NCBI GenBank assembly: GCA_003427395.1
Contig: BFEA01000363.1
Span: forward strand, 811,118-849,092
DNA from: Chara braunii
Taxonomy: Eukaryota; Streptophyta; Charophyceae; Charales; Characeae
DNA: 37,975 bases
Direction: 5' to 3'
Both the position numbers and the translations under genes were made by a program. Under the pieces are notes generated by a model, which had not been told where the DNA came from, did not search any database, and worked only from the letters and a program-made list of their open reading frames with translations. The number at the start of each line of letters is the position of its first letter. Position 1 is the first letter of the stretch. This document shows, in pieces, positions 28,492 to 37,975 of the stretch.

Positions 28492-29688
28492 ACCATAGTC
28501 ATGTGTTTATCAAACAAATGTTAGGACATTGTTAAGAATTCTGTCATGTGGCATGTTCGTGTACATTATTGTAAAGTCCGCTGTGTGTGGCGTACATTCT
28601 CGAAGGGAATGTGCATTTTGCTTGAGATAAAAATTACTTCCTCAACACTTTGCACGATCCATCAACATCGTACACCACTTTCGTGATAGAGCTCATTGTG
28701 ACATTGTCCTTATTGCGAAAATACTTGATCACGCTTTGGAGACAATGGAGAGCATAGCTAAGTAAGAGAGGCCATCGTTGTACTTGCAAGTTGCAAGAGG
28801 CTTATGAGGGGGCCTGTTATGTAGATCCGAGATACGGCGAGATTGAAGGCCGATGAGGTGTTGAGCGAGGTGCCGTTTGGGAAAGGCTATTTCGCTGAGT
28901 GACTCCAAGAATGGCGAAGAGCAGGTGAAGATTTGTGTGATTTAAGGGCGAAGTAGAGGTAAGGCAGGGTGTCAGTATGTCAATAGCCCCAGTGTGAATT
29001 TATGAATGCATGGTGTTCGAGGATGCTGGCCATGTCATCTACCACTAGCGTGCATGTGTTTGTGTCTGCCTGAATCCTGGTTTGGATCTTGTGTGTGTGG
29101 CTGCGCCTCGGAGAACTACGAGTTAGTTATAGGGATACGGCCAGGGCAAGGACTGAAAGTTGGTGGTAGGACGTCTTCGGGGTAGTGTATTACCGAGGGT
29201 GATAAGTAGAATTTGATAGAGGTCCATGACGGATTCGGCACGGAACGGTCCAGTAGCTGTCCGGTAGGTAATGATGTTCTAGGACCTGAATCTAGGCTGA
29301 CAGTGGTCTAGGCTGAGGGCCTATACTAGGTAGATATCAGTCTGCATAAATGTTCCCCCCCCAAAGGAGGGAACACAAAACAGCCGGGTAGAGGCAGGAA
29401 GTGCCCAGCAAAGAGGTACCAAAGGCCAAACAGCAATGTGATATGCGACCTCACACCCCGTGCAGCATCCCATAGTACCCATGGAAACACTGATTAGAGT
29501 AATTGGGGCATGGCGGAGGATTTTGGGCGGGGGTTCAACCGCCTGGGCGAAGCTGGGAGTCTCGCCTCAGTCCTGAGGGTCTTTCTGGAAACAACGGGCG
29601 ACAGGGACCATTGCAAAATTGCAGAAATTAGAGGACTAAAGAGGGGCAGGATATCTGCAAAACCCTGTCTCGGGACTTAAGGGCAAAC
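28492..29688. other. Unassigned region
   Basis: No gene is recognised. A small hairpin GTTCCC/GGGAAC lies at 29352-29374. The stretch 29540-29560 contains GGGTTCAACC, similar to a Pol III B box, without a tRNA fold. Confidence 0.5.
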
Positions 29689-30072
29689 ATGCAACTCATT
29701 CATATTGAAAAATTTGATGCAAAAACTTTGCAAAAAGAGACGAATCTAGAGTCTATTCTACATCGAGTTCACAAAGCCCTTTTCGTGGGGACCAAGGAAA
29801 AAAGGGACACCTCATCCATCCGAGTCGAGCACACAGGGCCCGTCGGATCGACCCAAATTCTCGTCATCCGACGGGGTTGGGACCGGAGGCATCCAGGTCC
29901 GAAAGCTCACTGGAAGAGCTCTCGCGTTGTGGGGAGAAATCCGAGAACTGGATGGACCCCTTGTACCCCAGCATACCAACCTCCGTCAAGAACACAAGTT
30001 CCTAAGCCGGCACTAGCGGAAGTTAAAGAGGGATTTCCACATGGCGTGCACTGCAGGGTCGTGCAGGCTTAG
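29689..30072 (+). other. Orphan reading frame, 127 residues
   Basis: From ATG 29689 the N-terminal half is charged and helical-looking (FDAKTLQKETNLESILHRV), and the second half is rich in R, P, T and G. No family is recognised and no promoter is evident. It could be a decayed exon or chance. Confidence 0.25.
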
Positions 30073-32170
30073 CCCACCTGTACGCACAAGTGAACGGGGA
30101 AGTTGACATGTGGCGGTTGCGTGCAAGGAAGAAGGGAAAGGGAAAGAAGGCGTCGACGATCTCTCACGCGCGCAGGGCGCGGGGATCGGCAGTTAGTCAG
30201 GGGGAAAAGGGCATCAGCACACTCGTACGGATGCAGACGTCCAAAACCCAATTACGCCAGGTGCGCACCCATGCGCGAAAGCATGACAAGGGCCATCACA
30301 CAGTCTCCAACCATCCATACCTCCACAGGCTTTCTGACAGCGAAGCATTCAGCATCCATAGACACTCGCCGAAGCCATGCACACGACTGGGTATCCACAC
30401 TTAGTCTTCAACACACATGATACTTGGATAAAGCAGCGATGGATAAGAAGTGAGTCCCTCGCAATTCAAAATCATAACAACGCTGTGTCGCTGCCACTCC
30501 GCATGCACAGCCACCATACCCAACAAGCACGAGCCAGCATATCCACAAGGCCCTACCACCGGCTGCGCTCCTGTCTCTACCACAGCTCATTCCTTGGGCA
30601 CGTCGAGCCTGTTCGGCACCGCAGTCTTCGCGCATAGCTCGCGCACATTGAAGCCAAGATCAAAGAGGGGGAAAGGAAGGGGCTGCACAAATTTATAGCG
30701 TGGAAGGCGGTGGGGCACCAGCATGTACTGCCGGCAGCGAGGGGTGTAGATGAGCAGGACAGAAGAAAGAAGGTTCTGGGAAGTCGAAGAGGGCGGGTCG
30801 ATCAAATTTTTTGCACAGTTGAGGTGGTCGCTCAAGAGGCGCGCGTGAGTTCGCTCCTGCGGCTTGATCTGACCATCTCAACTGGTGACCAATCAAAATC
30901 TGAAGAACAAGGGGAGGATAGGACGAGGGGGCGGGAGAAGGACGAGGGGGCGGGAGAAGGACGAGTGGGCGGGTGTAGACAAAGGACAGCAAGAAAAGAA
31001 GTTGGCATGCGCGCGCAAAGCGAGAAGCGAGCTTGCTGCTGCTCTGACAAGAGGAAGAAATTTAAAGGCGGAGCTTCTGAAGTCGAAGACGCTGAGGACC
31101 TTGTTGGCTGTGGAAGAGCTGTAGGGGGAAGTAGTAGTAGTCCTAGGCTATAGAGGTGAGGGAGAAGGGGCTCTATTTACGGTATAGAGGTGTAGTAGAG
31201 GTTGGAGGAGGAGGCAAGAGGTGGGAACCAGGAAGGAGGCTCACCTTTGGCTATGGTCTCCAAGGTCGGTTCAAACTCAGGAAGGTCCCTGTGGGCTTGT
31301 GGGGGTGCCAGTGGGTTATGGGCTTCTTGCGGAAGTGTCGGCTTGGCGGTTGTTGTTGGAGAGGGATGGGAGCGTTTGTCTTGTCCTTTGAACAGCCAAG
31401 GTTGGCTTGGATGCTCTGCTATAGCCAGATGCCATACCGAGATAGAAAGGAGGTGTAGGTGGTCAAAGGAGGGCTCTTTAAAAGGCTGGCAGTAAGGGGG
31501 AGATTACCTTGGTTACAGCTAAGCCTTGTGTTTATACTCTTCTTTTTACATTCTTCATTTTTCTTCTTCCCTTGTCTCATTCGTCTGTCATAATTCTTCT
31601 TTCATTTGGTTTGCAGATGAATGTCATTGCCTCTTTTTGACAGAGTCTCTTGCAAGATGAGCTGATCAGAATCTTAGCAATAGCCACTGCAGCTAACAAT
31701 CGTCGATGAATGACAACCGACAACGAGATAAAACTGTAATCAAACAACGGTAACAATCCCTGATAGTTTCTCCTTGCAAAGGAACATAAGAGGCACACCC
31801 CACTGCTGCCATGTTCAAGCTCGAAAAAGCACGAACCTGGCCAATCTAGCGCCCAGAATCGTTCTCTCCAAGCATGAACATAGCCCCGTCTGCACATGAA
31901 CCCTGATCATATTGATGGAGATCCACTCACATCAGATCTTTGCGGGGAATTCATACACAAGCATGTACATATTTTTCTGACAGGGTTTAGACTGACAGTG
32001 TTTCGTCGTGACAGCAGGTCTGTGTGATACTCCAGCTGAATGCTGTCAGAGAGACTGTCACATTCTTTCACTCTTTACGGGCATGCGTTGAGAAAAAGGA
32101 CTCAGGAGCTGCATCGTTAGGTGCTTCCTTGGCGGAAAACAAAACAACTGTCGCAATCAGAACTAAGAGA
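30073..32170. other. Unassigned region upstream of the WD40 gene
   Basis: No gene is recognised. The stretch 30720-31480 is purine-rich and yields G/R-rich frames. A pyrimidine-rich stretch ending TTTGGTTTGCAG at about 31614 resembles a splice acceptor, so an upstream exon or intron of the WD40 gene may lie here. Confidence 0.45.
30921..30975 (+). repeat. 19-bp tandem repeat, about 2.9 copies
   Basis: GGACGAGGGGGCGGGAGAA is repeated at 30921 and 30940, and a third, partly diverged copy begins at 30959. Each unit contains GGGCGGG, a GC-box-like word. Confidence 0.9.
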
Positions 32171-33750
32171 TGATGGAGGAGAGTAATGAGCATTGCCAAC
32201 CAGAAATCCACCTCACGCCTGTGATGAAAAGGGGTTACGAGGACATTTCATGGCATGGTCGTTCTTTGGGGGTAGACTTTCCTCCGACTTGGGATGATTT
32301 ATCGTCGACCTGCACCCTCGCCAAGATTGGGCTGTTTTTGTAGCTGCGAGAAACTTCGTTGAGATTTGGAACTACATCAATGGGGCACATGTGGCTTCAT
32401 GGGTCCTCCCAGATTGCACGCAGTCAAATTCATTCAATTTGCGCAAAACAATTGGATTGTTGTGAGAAGGGAGCACGACTTTGGAGTGTTTGACATTAAA
32501 GACTTGAACTTGCAGCTCATCAGGAGTTTAGATACAGGTACAACAGGTACTACTAGGAATGCCGGAGCAGTACGCGAAATGGCAGTCCATTCTAGCTTAT
32601 CGTACCTCTTAACTTCTTTCGACCCAAAGGATGTTGTTCTTTGGGACTGGAGCAGCAATTGGGCGCGGATTCAGTTTGAAGGTCATTCTGGCAGCGTAAG
32701 TCGATTGGCATTTAATCCAACAGACCCAGATATCTTTGCGACTGCTTCGGCAGATGCCACAATCAAGGTGTGGAGTATCAGAAAAAGGTCAACCATCACA
32801 ACAATCCGACATGAATGCATTTCCGATCTTGGCAGCATGGAGTTCTGCGGCCGATCCGAGAATCCATTTCTGATCACCAGTGATGGCTTTGACGACAATG
32901 ACGAGTGTTACTGTGTGCGGGTATGGAACCACATGGACGGTGCTCTCATTGCCAACTTGTGTGGGCACACTAACTCGGTTCATGCATCCTTTTTCCATCC
33001 ACACTTGCCGTACATCTTTACCGCCTCCCGGGATGGAGAAATCGCAGTTTGGAATGAATCGGACTACAGACGGGTGGTGTCGTACAACTACCAGCTGGAT
33101 AATATCTGCAACATGGCGCTGTGCAAGAAATATGGCCGACTCGTTGTTGGATGCTCAGGAGAGTTTGTTGTGGTAAAGGTTGATGCAGATGGTTTTGACG
33201 ATGAAAGCGAAGACTGTGAAGAGAGTCTCCTTCCAGACAACGGTCGCTACCGCCGTCGGAACATTAGAAGGCCACAAAGTTGCGTTCGGACTGTCTGTGG
33301 AACGTAATTCTTGGCGAGACAAAGTTACCGAACAGCAGCTCAAAGCTCTAAGGGAGCAGCTAGGAGACGGGTCATCCGAGAGGGAAGCAGATGATGCACA
33401 AACGCTTCGGGAAGTCAACCTCAGGGTCGAAGTGCTGGAATCAACTTTACGGAAAGAGGTAAGAGCACGGCAGAACTCAGATAAATCTCTCGCGAAAAAA
33501 GACAAAAGAATCGGCCTGCTAAAACTGAAAAAGCTAACATTAAAGGCAAGCTTAAGGAATCCAAGCAGAGGATTGCAAAGTTGGAGAAGAGACTCGGAGA
33601 TATATCGAATCTAGCAAAGACTGTTATTTTTATCGTACTCGAGAAAGAAGCACCACGTCATGTCGACAGCAAGGGGCCTTTTCGTTTCCGGCTCGTCCTC
33701 AACAAAGAGGTCAGGCCGACGAGGGCCCACCCCTTCAGCATCGTCGCTTG
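32171..33750 (+). pseudogene. Coatomer beta'-subunit-like WD40 protein with coiled coil, frameshifted
   Basis: The frame from 32298 reads VDLHPRQDWAVFVAARNF and VEIWNYINGAHVASW, like the first blades of beta'-COP (COPB2). A 1-base loss near 32415 shifts to the frame of 32366-33307, giving AVKFIQFAQNNWIVV, VLWDWSSNWARIQFEGHSGS, FATASADATIKVWSIRK, FLITSDG...VRVWN, GHTNSVHASFFHPHLPYIFT and DGEIAVWNESDYRR. That is five to six WD repeats in beta'-COP order. Near 33240 the frame changes again into a coiled coil (TEQQLKALREQL to KEVRARQNSDKSLAKK), and a third shift near 33520 leads to KGKLKESKQRIAKLEKRL. True beta'-COP continues with an alpha-solenoid rather than a coiled coil, so this is a divergent paralogue. 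A possible ATG is 32171 (MMEESNEHC). Some shifts could be short introns. Confidence 0.7.
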
Positions 33751-33960
33751 AATCATTTGACTTAGGGCGCCTTGATGAGCGTGCGACTCTCTTTAATTAT
33801 GATGTTTTGCGAACACGGCCGCTTGCTTTGCGTTTCTTATTGACTTCGTCAAACGTTTCTTCTTTTGTATCGAAGGCACATCGAGCATCATCCACAACTT
33901 CTTTTCTGGCCTGTTTCTTCATCGCTGCTGGTGTAAAGGATGCATATTATGCGTTGTTCA
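33650..33960 (-). other. Charged minus-strand reading frame overlapping the WD40 gene's 3' region
   Basis: Starting near 33932 on the minus strand the frame reads MKKQARKEVVDDARCAFDTK and ETFDEVNKKRKASGRVRKTS, one TAA, then SSRRPKSNDSSDDAEGVG and VEDEPETKRPLAVDM. The alternating basic and acidic, lysine/serine-rich composition looks like a disordered protein segment rather than chance. The plus strand is also open (33660-33974). I cannot say which strand is coding, or the family. Confidence 0.3.
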
Positions 33961-33984
33961 GTGTCCGGGAATAATTATGGGACC

Positions 33985-34304
33985 CCGCAGGTTCGAGCAA
34001 ACTCGAACAGTTTCTAAATCGGTTAAAAATTGATGCAGCACTGAAGAAAGAGTTGGTGTACAGGGTTGACAGTTTAGTGCATGTGCAACTTCACTACCTT
34101 TCTAGTAAATGTGAGGAGATAGTGTTCACAATCAAACATAGAAAATGTGACACGGGTGAAGTGATTCGTAAGAAGCAGTCACATTGGTCGGAACAAAAAG
34201 AAGTACTATTAGTGGGTGACACACAAAAGATAGTTGTAGATTGTCCATACTGTGAAGACGTAAAGCACGCAATAAATTTTTTATCACTTATGTTCAATGC
34301 ATAA
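33985..34304 (+). CDS. Orphan exon-like reading frame, about 105 residues
   Basis: The frame opens after ACCCCGCAG, a possible splice acceptor at about 33990, and runs SSKLEQFLNRLKIDAALKKE, then a beta-rich stretch (CEEIVFTIKHRKCDTGEVI) and VVDCPYCEDVKHAINFL to TAA at 34304. Composition is protein-like and free of repeats, with CPYC near the end. The first in-frame ATG is not until the last residues, so if coding it must be a spliced exon; a TTG or GTG start is unlikely in a nuclear genome. It lies downstream of the WD40 remnant on the same strand and might be its last exon or a separate gene. Family not recognised. Confidence 0.35.
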
Positions 34305-34802
34305 ACTGTATAGCACAAGTTAGCACAACAAATCAATCATCGACATGATATATTCAACAATATATATCCGGAAGTAGAGCAGATACGTGAACGACTGTCC
34401 TTGCTATGCCAAGAGAAAGTAATAGTGCGTTGCAACGATCGTCAGATTCACATTGTGTGCTGAACGCAATCAAGTTTTTTTTAGTGTTTATTTATATATT
34501 TTTTTGTTTATTATTTAGTTTCCGGTTACGCTGCATATATGAATTTTGAAAAATCACAAACATTTGTAATGTACATGCTCAAAGTTAGCATATACGAGTG
34601 GGTGCATCAAACATAGTTGATTTTTTTTTTTTTTTTTCACTTAGTGCACTGTACATCTACAAACTACCATTTTTTTATTTCAAGAATACTGATAACTGTC
34701 GGATTATTAATTTTCAACAGCATTACGTAATCGATCTTGCAGAGTTATATTGCTCAACATTATTACAGGAAACAAACAAATTAAGGTGTACCGTATACAA
34801 CA
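34305..34802. other. AT-rich spacer
   Basis: No gene is recognised. T-tracts lie near 34475 and 34621-34637. Confidence 0.5.
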
Positions 34803-35189
34803 ATGGTGAGCGTCACTCCCGTTGCAGTGTCTGCAACGACAACGATCACCATAACCAATGGACCATTTACATACGAATACGAGTCAATAGTGAGATGTGA
34901 ACTTCGTGGATGTAAATTGTTTATAGTTGTCGTAAGGTTCATAGAGATCGACGTGCACGACGTGCAAATTTATGGAAGACAAGGAAAAATAAGAGGAGTG
35001 CAAGATTATGTGGAATGTCATGAAACAACTTTGATGCGTGAAGACACAAGACTTGAAGGTTGGTCTGCTTTCATAACCGAGTTTGAAAACATGCATATTC
35101 CACCTATCCTGATGTGCATGTTAGACGGCTCAAACGATGCGATAATGCGGATTATCATCATGAATGTAATAAATAGGACCCGTCGGTAA
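34803..35189 (+). CDS. Orphan reading frame, 128 residues, family not recognised
   Basis: From ATG 34803 the frame is threonine/valine-rich at the start (VTPVAVSATTTITITNGPFT), then alternates hydrophobic and charged residues (CELRGCKLFIVVVRFIEIDV, GRQGKIRGVQDYVECHE) and ends INRTRR. The pattern suggests a small beta-rich domain. An in-frame TAA at 34782 lies just upstream of the ATG, so the start is plausible. AT-rich surroundings and the absence of repeats are mildly supportive. It may be a small gene or the second half of one that includes 33985-34304. Confidence 0.35.
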   Translation: MVSVTPVAVSATTTITITNGPFTYEYESIVRCELRGCKLFIVVVRFIEIDVHDVQIYGRQGKIRGVQDYVECHETTLMREDTRLEGWSAFITEFENMHIPPILMCMLDGSNDAIMRIIIMNVINRTRR

Positions 35190-35880
35190 TGGGAGAGTAG
35201 GGAAATGTGAGAGTATGAGTGGGGATATACATTTAAAGATGATAAGTTGTTAAGTGGTGGACGTGGAGCAATGCTGACAGATATAGCGCATCGTATAGCA
35301 ATGTGGATAAATGTTCAGTTGTTTAATTGTTTGCGGTGTATTTACTATGATAGACTCGTAGAAATATGACATGATTCTCAATTTCGTATGAAAGGCAAAA
35401 AAAAAAAAAAAAAAAAAAACAAAAGCGCATATTTACATTTTGAAAAATGATCTGCATTGAATGTTTTCAAGTATTTGGGGGGTTTCTTGTATACAGTGGG
35501 AAAAAATCCATATAGAGAAAATGTATCGCATTGACCATCTTATTATATGCACAAAAGGATATTGGTTTCATAATATATTACCAAAACTTTTTATGAATCA
35601 AAAGGAAAATAAAACCAAAATGTTTATTTGGTACCTTTTCCCACGCATTTCCCAAGTGAATGTTGAGCATGTTCATTATATTATTCGGTTCTGTTAAATA
35701 AATGAAAAAAAAAACATAAAAACTCTTTAAATTTTAAAGTATGTGTACTTGAAAAAATAAGACTATACGAAAAAATAGAGTTCCCAAACGAATATTGAGC
35801 ATTTTAGGCCATATTATTCAATAATTCAACCCATGGTATCCTATATGATGCAGTTGTAAAATTGCTTGAAAATGGAAAAC
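35190..35880. other. AT-rich spacer with a 23-bp A-tract
   Basis: No gene is recognised. The A-tract is at 35397-35419. The sequences around GAATGTTGAGCATGTTCATT (35660) and GAATATTGAGCATTTTAGG (35793) are weakly alike, which may be an old duplication. Confidence 0.45.
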
Positions 35881-35960
35881 AAAAATTACAAAAAATGGAG
35901 TTTCAATTTCCTTCAAAAAATAAAAAATGTCCGTTTTGACGAAATTGCTGTTGCAACCTC
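35880..35960 (+). repeat. Dispersed repeat, partner of 10722-10800 in inverted orientation
   Basis: TTTCAATTTCCTTCAAAAAA through GACGAAATTGCTGTT matches the minus strand of 10722-10800 at about 85 percent by eye. A CT microsatellite follows directly. Confidence 0.65.
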
Positions 35961-35972
35961 ACCACACTCCAA

Positions 35973-35975
<3 letters not shown>

Positions 35976-36043
<68 letters not shown>
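35976..36043 (+). repeat. (CT)34 microsatellite
   Basis: This is a pure dinucleotide run of 68 bp. Confidence 0.95.
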
Positions 36044-36046
<3 letters not shown>

Positions 36047-36215
36047 CCCGAACGGAACAACAGGGCTTTCTGTTGCTGTTTCTGATAAATGGCAACAGTT
36101 ATATGAAATGTCAACATTTATCTAAAACATCAACAGAAAGACATGTTGTTCTTCCATTGGCGTCAAAGCTAAACCCAACTTTCCCAACCCCGCCCCTCAC
36201 CCACTCACTCCCCCA

Positions 36216-36244
36216 CCCCCCCCCCCCCCCCCCCCCCCCNCCCC
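36216..36244 (+). repeat. Poly-C tract containing an N
   Basis: C runs over 36216-36239, an N follows at 36240 and C resumes to 36244. The true length is uncertain, and the minus-strand glycine frames here are artefacts. Confidence 0.95.
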
Positions 36245-36352
36245 ACAAACAGCCGAACCTGAATTGACATTTTTTTTCTTCACTAACTGATTTATCGACG
36301 ACACAATACACGTGCAAAAAAAAAAACAAAAAAACATCGACGAATGGCAAAA

Positions 36353-36360
36353 CCAACAAG
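36353..36360. repeat. Imperfect 8-bp target duplication, left copy (CCAACAAG)
   Basis: It matches ACCACAAG at 36863-36870 at 6 of 8 positions; allowing one indel the two agree over ACCA-CAAG. Confidence 0.55.
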
Positions 36361-36862
36361 CTATGAATCCCCCGGACCACCGGTCGTCGCGGTCACGGTC
36401 GGCGGTCATGACCGGGAGGCCCTGGTCGTGACTGCACGGTCCGCGGTCATGAAAAAATAAAAATAAAAAAAATGACAAATCTGAAAAAGATATATGTTAT
36501 GCCAAACAATAGGCTGAACAACTTTTGCCCAGGCTCATATGAAAATTTCTTACCAAATTTGAGATAAAAAACAAACAAATTCCTTTGTTTTTCTTACTAA
36601 AAGTATAGAGTTACTATAAACTACAAAACTTTTGTGTGAGGGATTTCTGCTTTTTATTTATTAAAAAGAAGAAGTCAGAATATAAAAGTTGATAAAACTA
36701 AGAATATAAGGTTATCAAGCGCACAAAATCAGACAATGTTTTTTTTTGTCTATTTTTTTTTCTTTTTAATATTCTAAATTTACAGCTACACCCGACCGCT
36801 TGGGCTGACTCACACAGTCGCCATCTCGATCTCGGGCCGAGATGACCGCGGTGGATTCATAG
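36361..36862. mobile_element. hAT-type MITE, 502 bp
   Basis: Terminal inverted repeats CTATGAATCCCCCG (left) and CTATGAATCCACCG (right end, complement) agree at 13 of 14 positions. Imperfect 8-bp direct repeats flank the element. The word GCGGTCAT occurs near both ends (36403, 36441 and in complement near 36842), resembling subterminal transposase sites. The inner part around 36490-36565 (ATGTTATGCCAAACAATAGG and CTGAACAAC) is similar to 24378-24445 of the smaller MITE. No coding capacity. Confidence 0.75.
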
Positions 36863-37786
36863 ACCACAAGTCCTTGCCAAAAAAAGAGGGGGGAAAATCA
36901 CCTTCAATTTTTTTTTTTTTTTTACTTTTTTTCCAGGTTTTCATATATATTTTTTGGAATCCTCAATAAGGTTGGTTGTAATTTATTTGTTTTGGGGAAG
37001 GCAACTTTTTCAAAAACCTACAACCTGATTTTTTTATTTTTTTTTATTTTTTTTCGTATTATAAACCCTTAAAACAAAATACCTATGTTACCAACTGTCC
37101 GATGGGGAGACGTCTCCCCCGGACGTCTCCGGGAGACGGTCGGGGAGGAGTTGTCCGAGATTCCGAACAACGGTTTTTTTGCCACACAAAAAAAAAAAAA
37201 GTGGCGGGGGTCTGCACATTGCCAGGGGACCCCCCCAAAACAATTTGAGAGCATTCTGAGCAAAAAGTGCCAAAAACCAAAAAAAAAATACAAATAGGGT
37301 TTGAGGTGTGTGTGGGGGGGGGGAGGCAATGTGGTTGGGGGGTTTCAATGGGGGGAACACTGCTGCGGTCATCAACTTCAGCACGTGCAGCAACTGCTGC
37401 TGCTTTGTCTCATGCAGCGGTTGCAGTAGGTGCAGCAATTGCTGCATGTACACCATCCGCTGCTAGTCCCCTCCACTTCGAGGTAAGTGACAGTCGGACT
37501 GAGTTACAGAGCGACTGACCGACTAACTGAGTGACTTGCTGACTGATTGCATACCTGAGTAAGTTATTGTGTGACTGACTAATTGACAGACCAACTCAAT
37601 GGCACACAAACACACACACCCACACACACGAACTACAACAATATTCGCATTTGCGGAAGAAGGTTGCATATTGCTGTTGCAATTTCAATTTTCAAGCACG
37701 ACAAACAAATGAGAGACAAACGCAACCAATGCACTACCAATGCAACAACATATAGAGTTCTACCCTTAACTTCAACAATGAAATGC

Positions 37787-37838
<52 letters not shown>

Positions 37839-37975
37839 ATGACAACAACCGATGACCCACAACCACTCATGCAAACGCACATTGGATCCACCTCACTTCG
37901 AACACGTTGCACCCCCCACCCCACCACCCCCGATAGGCCCCTAGGCAACCCCCAACCTCCCCCCGACCTCCCCCC
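36863..37975. other. Unassigned right end, simple sequence and short repeats
   Basis: No gene is recognised. T-tracts lie at about 36905-36925 and 37025-37060. A palindromic patch with GGGAGACGTCTCCC is at 37106-37119, followed by more GTCTCC/GGAGAC words to 37145. A CAGCA/TGCTG-rich stretch at 37360-37460 gives an alanine-rich frame. GACTGA-type words recur at 37490-37590. Confidence 0.5.
37789..37830 (+). repeat. (CT)21 microsatellite
   Basis: This is a pure dinucleotide run. Confidence 0.95.

Noticed and set aside
36197-36478. Glycine-rich minus-strand frame with an undetermined residue
   Set aside because: It is created by the poly-C tract with an N.
1-37975. CRISPR arrays, bacterial operons, rRNA genes
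   Set aside because: No regularly spaced repeats with unique spacers, no ribosome-binding-site-led gene clusters and no rRNA-like sequence were seen.

Overview
This window looks like nuclear DNA from a eukaryote of the green lineage, probably a streptophyte alga of the Chara type or a similarly repeat-rich genome. The support is spliceosomal-style intron borders, a plant-like promoter motif (AGGGTTT), a plant-type DUF7869 transposase-like gene, a tRNA-Asp primer binding site of the kind used by plant Ty3/gypsy elements, long CT and CTT microsatellites, and a dense pile of decayed mobile elements. The organism call is an inference. Four N bases (near 21220, 21255, 21258 and 36240) mark unresolved positions. 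Only two regions look like ordinary host genes: a multi-pass membrane protein at the left end and a beta'-COP-like WD40 gene at the right, and the second is broken by frameshifts.

Left part (1-6110): a 102-bp tandemly duplicated, TATA-containing promoter lies ahead of a membrane-protein reading frame (to 2042). Next come an unrecognised stretch and the 3' end of a decayed LINE (about 2990-4480). After another unrecognised stretch there is a complete non-autonomous hAT element (5196-6101) with 12-bp inverted repeats and a perfect 8-bp target duplication.

Centre-left (6260-10735), the most interesting region: a Penelope-like retroelement. It begins with a TATA box and a complete type I hammerhead ribozyme (core 6298-6354) with a tiny stem III. 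It continues with a CCHC zinc knuckle and coiled coil, a SAP-like stretch, a GIY-YIG-like endonuclease motif, and then a reverse transcriptase. The endonuclease lies N-terminal to the reverse transcriptase, the permuted order known from Chlamys and Naiad Penelope-like elements. Most of it stays in two long frames interrupted by stop codons. The segment with RT motifs B and C is duplicated in tandem, and the 3' end is missing.

Middle (10735-20940): AT-rich DNA, then minus-strand transposase-like coding sequence (DUF7869 family, 16226 down to 13507) broken by stops and an AC-repeat frameshift. Next is a GC-rich satellite built from about ten copies of a roughly 30-bp hairpin motif (16412-17290). 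A possible LTR end with a primer-binding-like site follows at 17591, then a degenerate GGTTCGGTA-type minisatellite.

Right-middle (20940-28500): an LTR-like region with seven short hairpins and a TATA box, ending at a tRNA-Asp primer binding site (22525-22542), with no gag-pol behind it. Then come a 111-bp tandem duplication, a 252-bp hAT-type MITE, and a decayed minus-strand retroelement (28491 down to about 25140) with an RT C-terminal part followed by serine/proline-rich and zinc-binding-like segments.

Right end (28500-37975): mostly unrecognised DNA. It holds the WD40 gene remnant (32171-33750), two orphan reading frames (33985-34304 and 34803-35189), a 502-bp hAT-type MITE sharing its core with the one at 24275, and several microsatellites.
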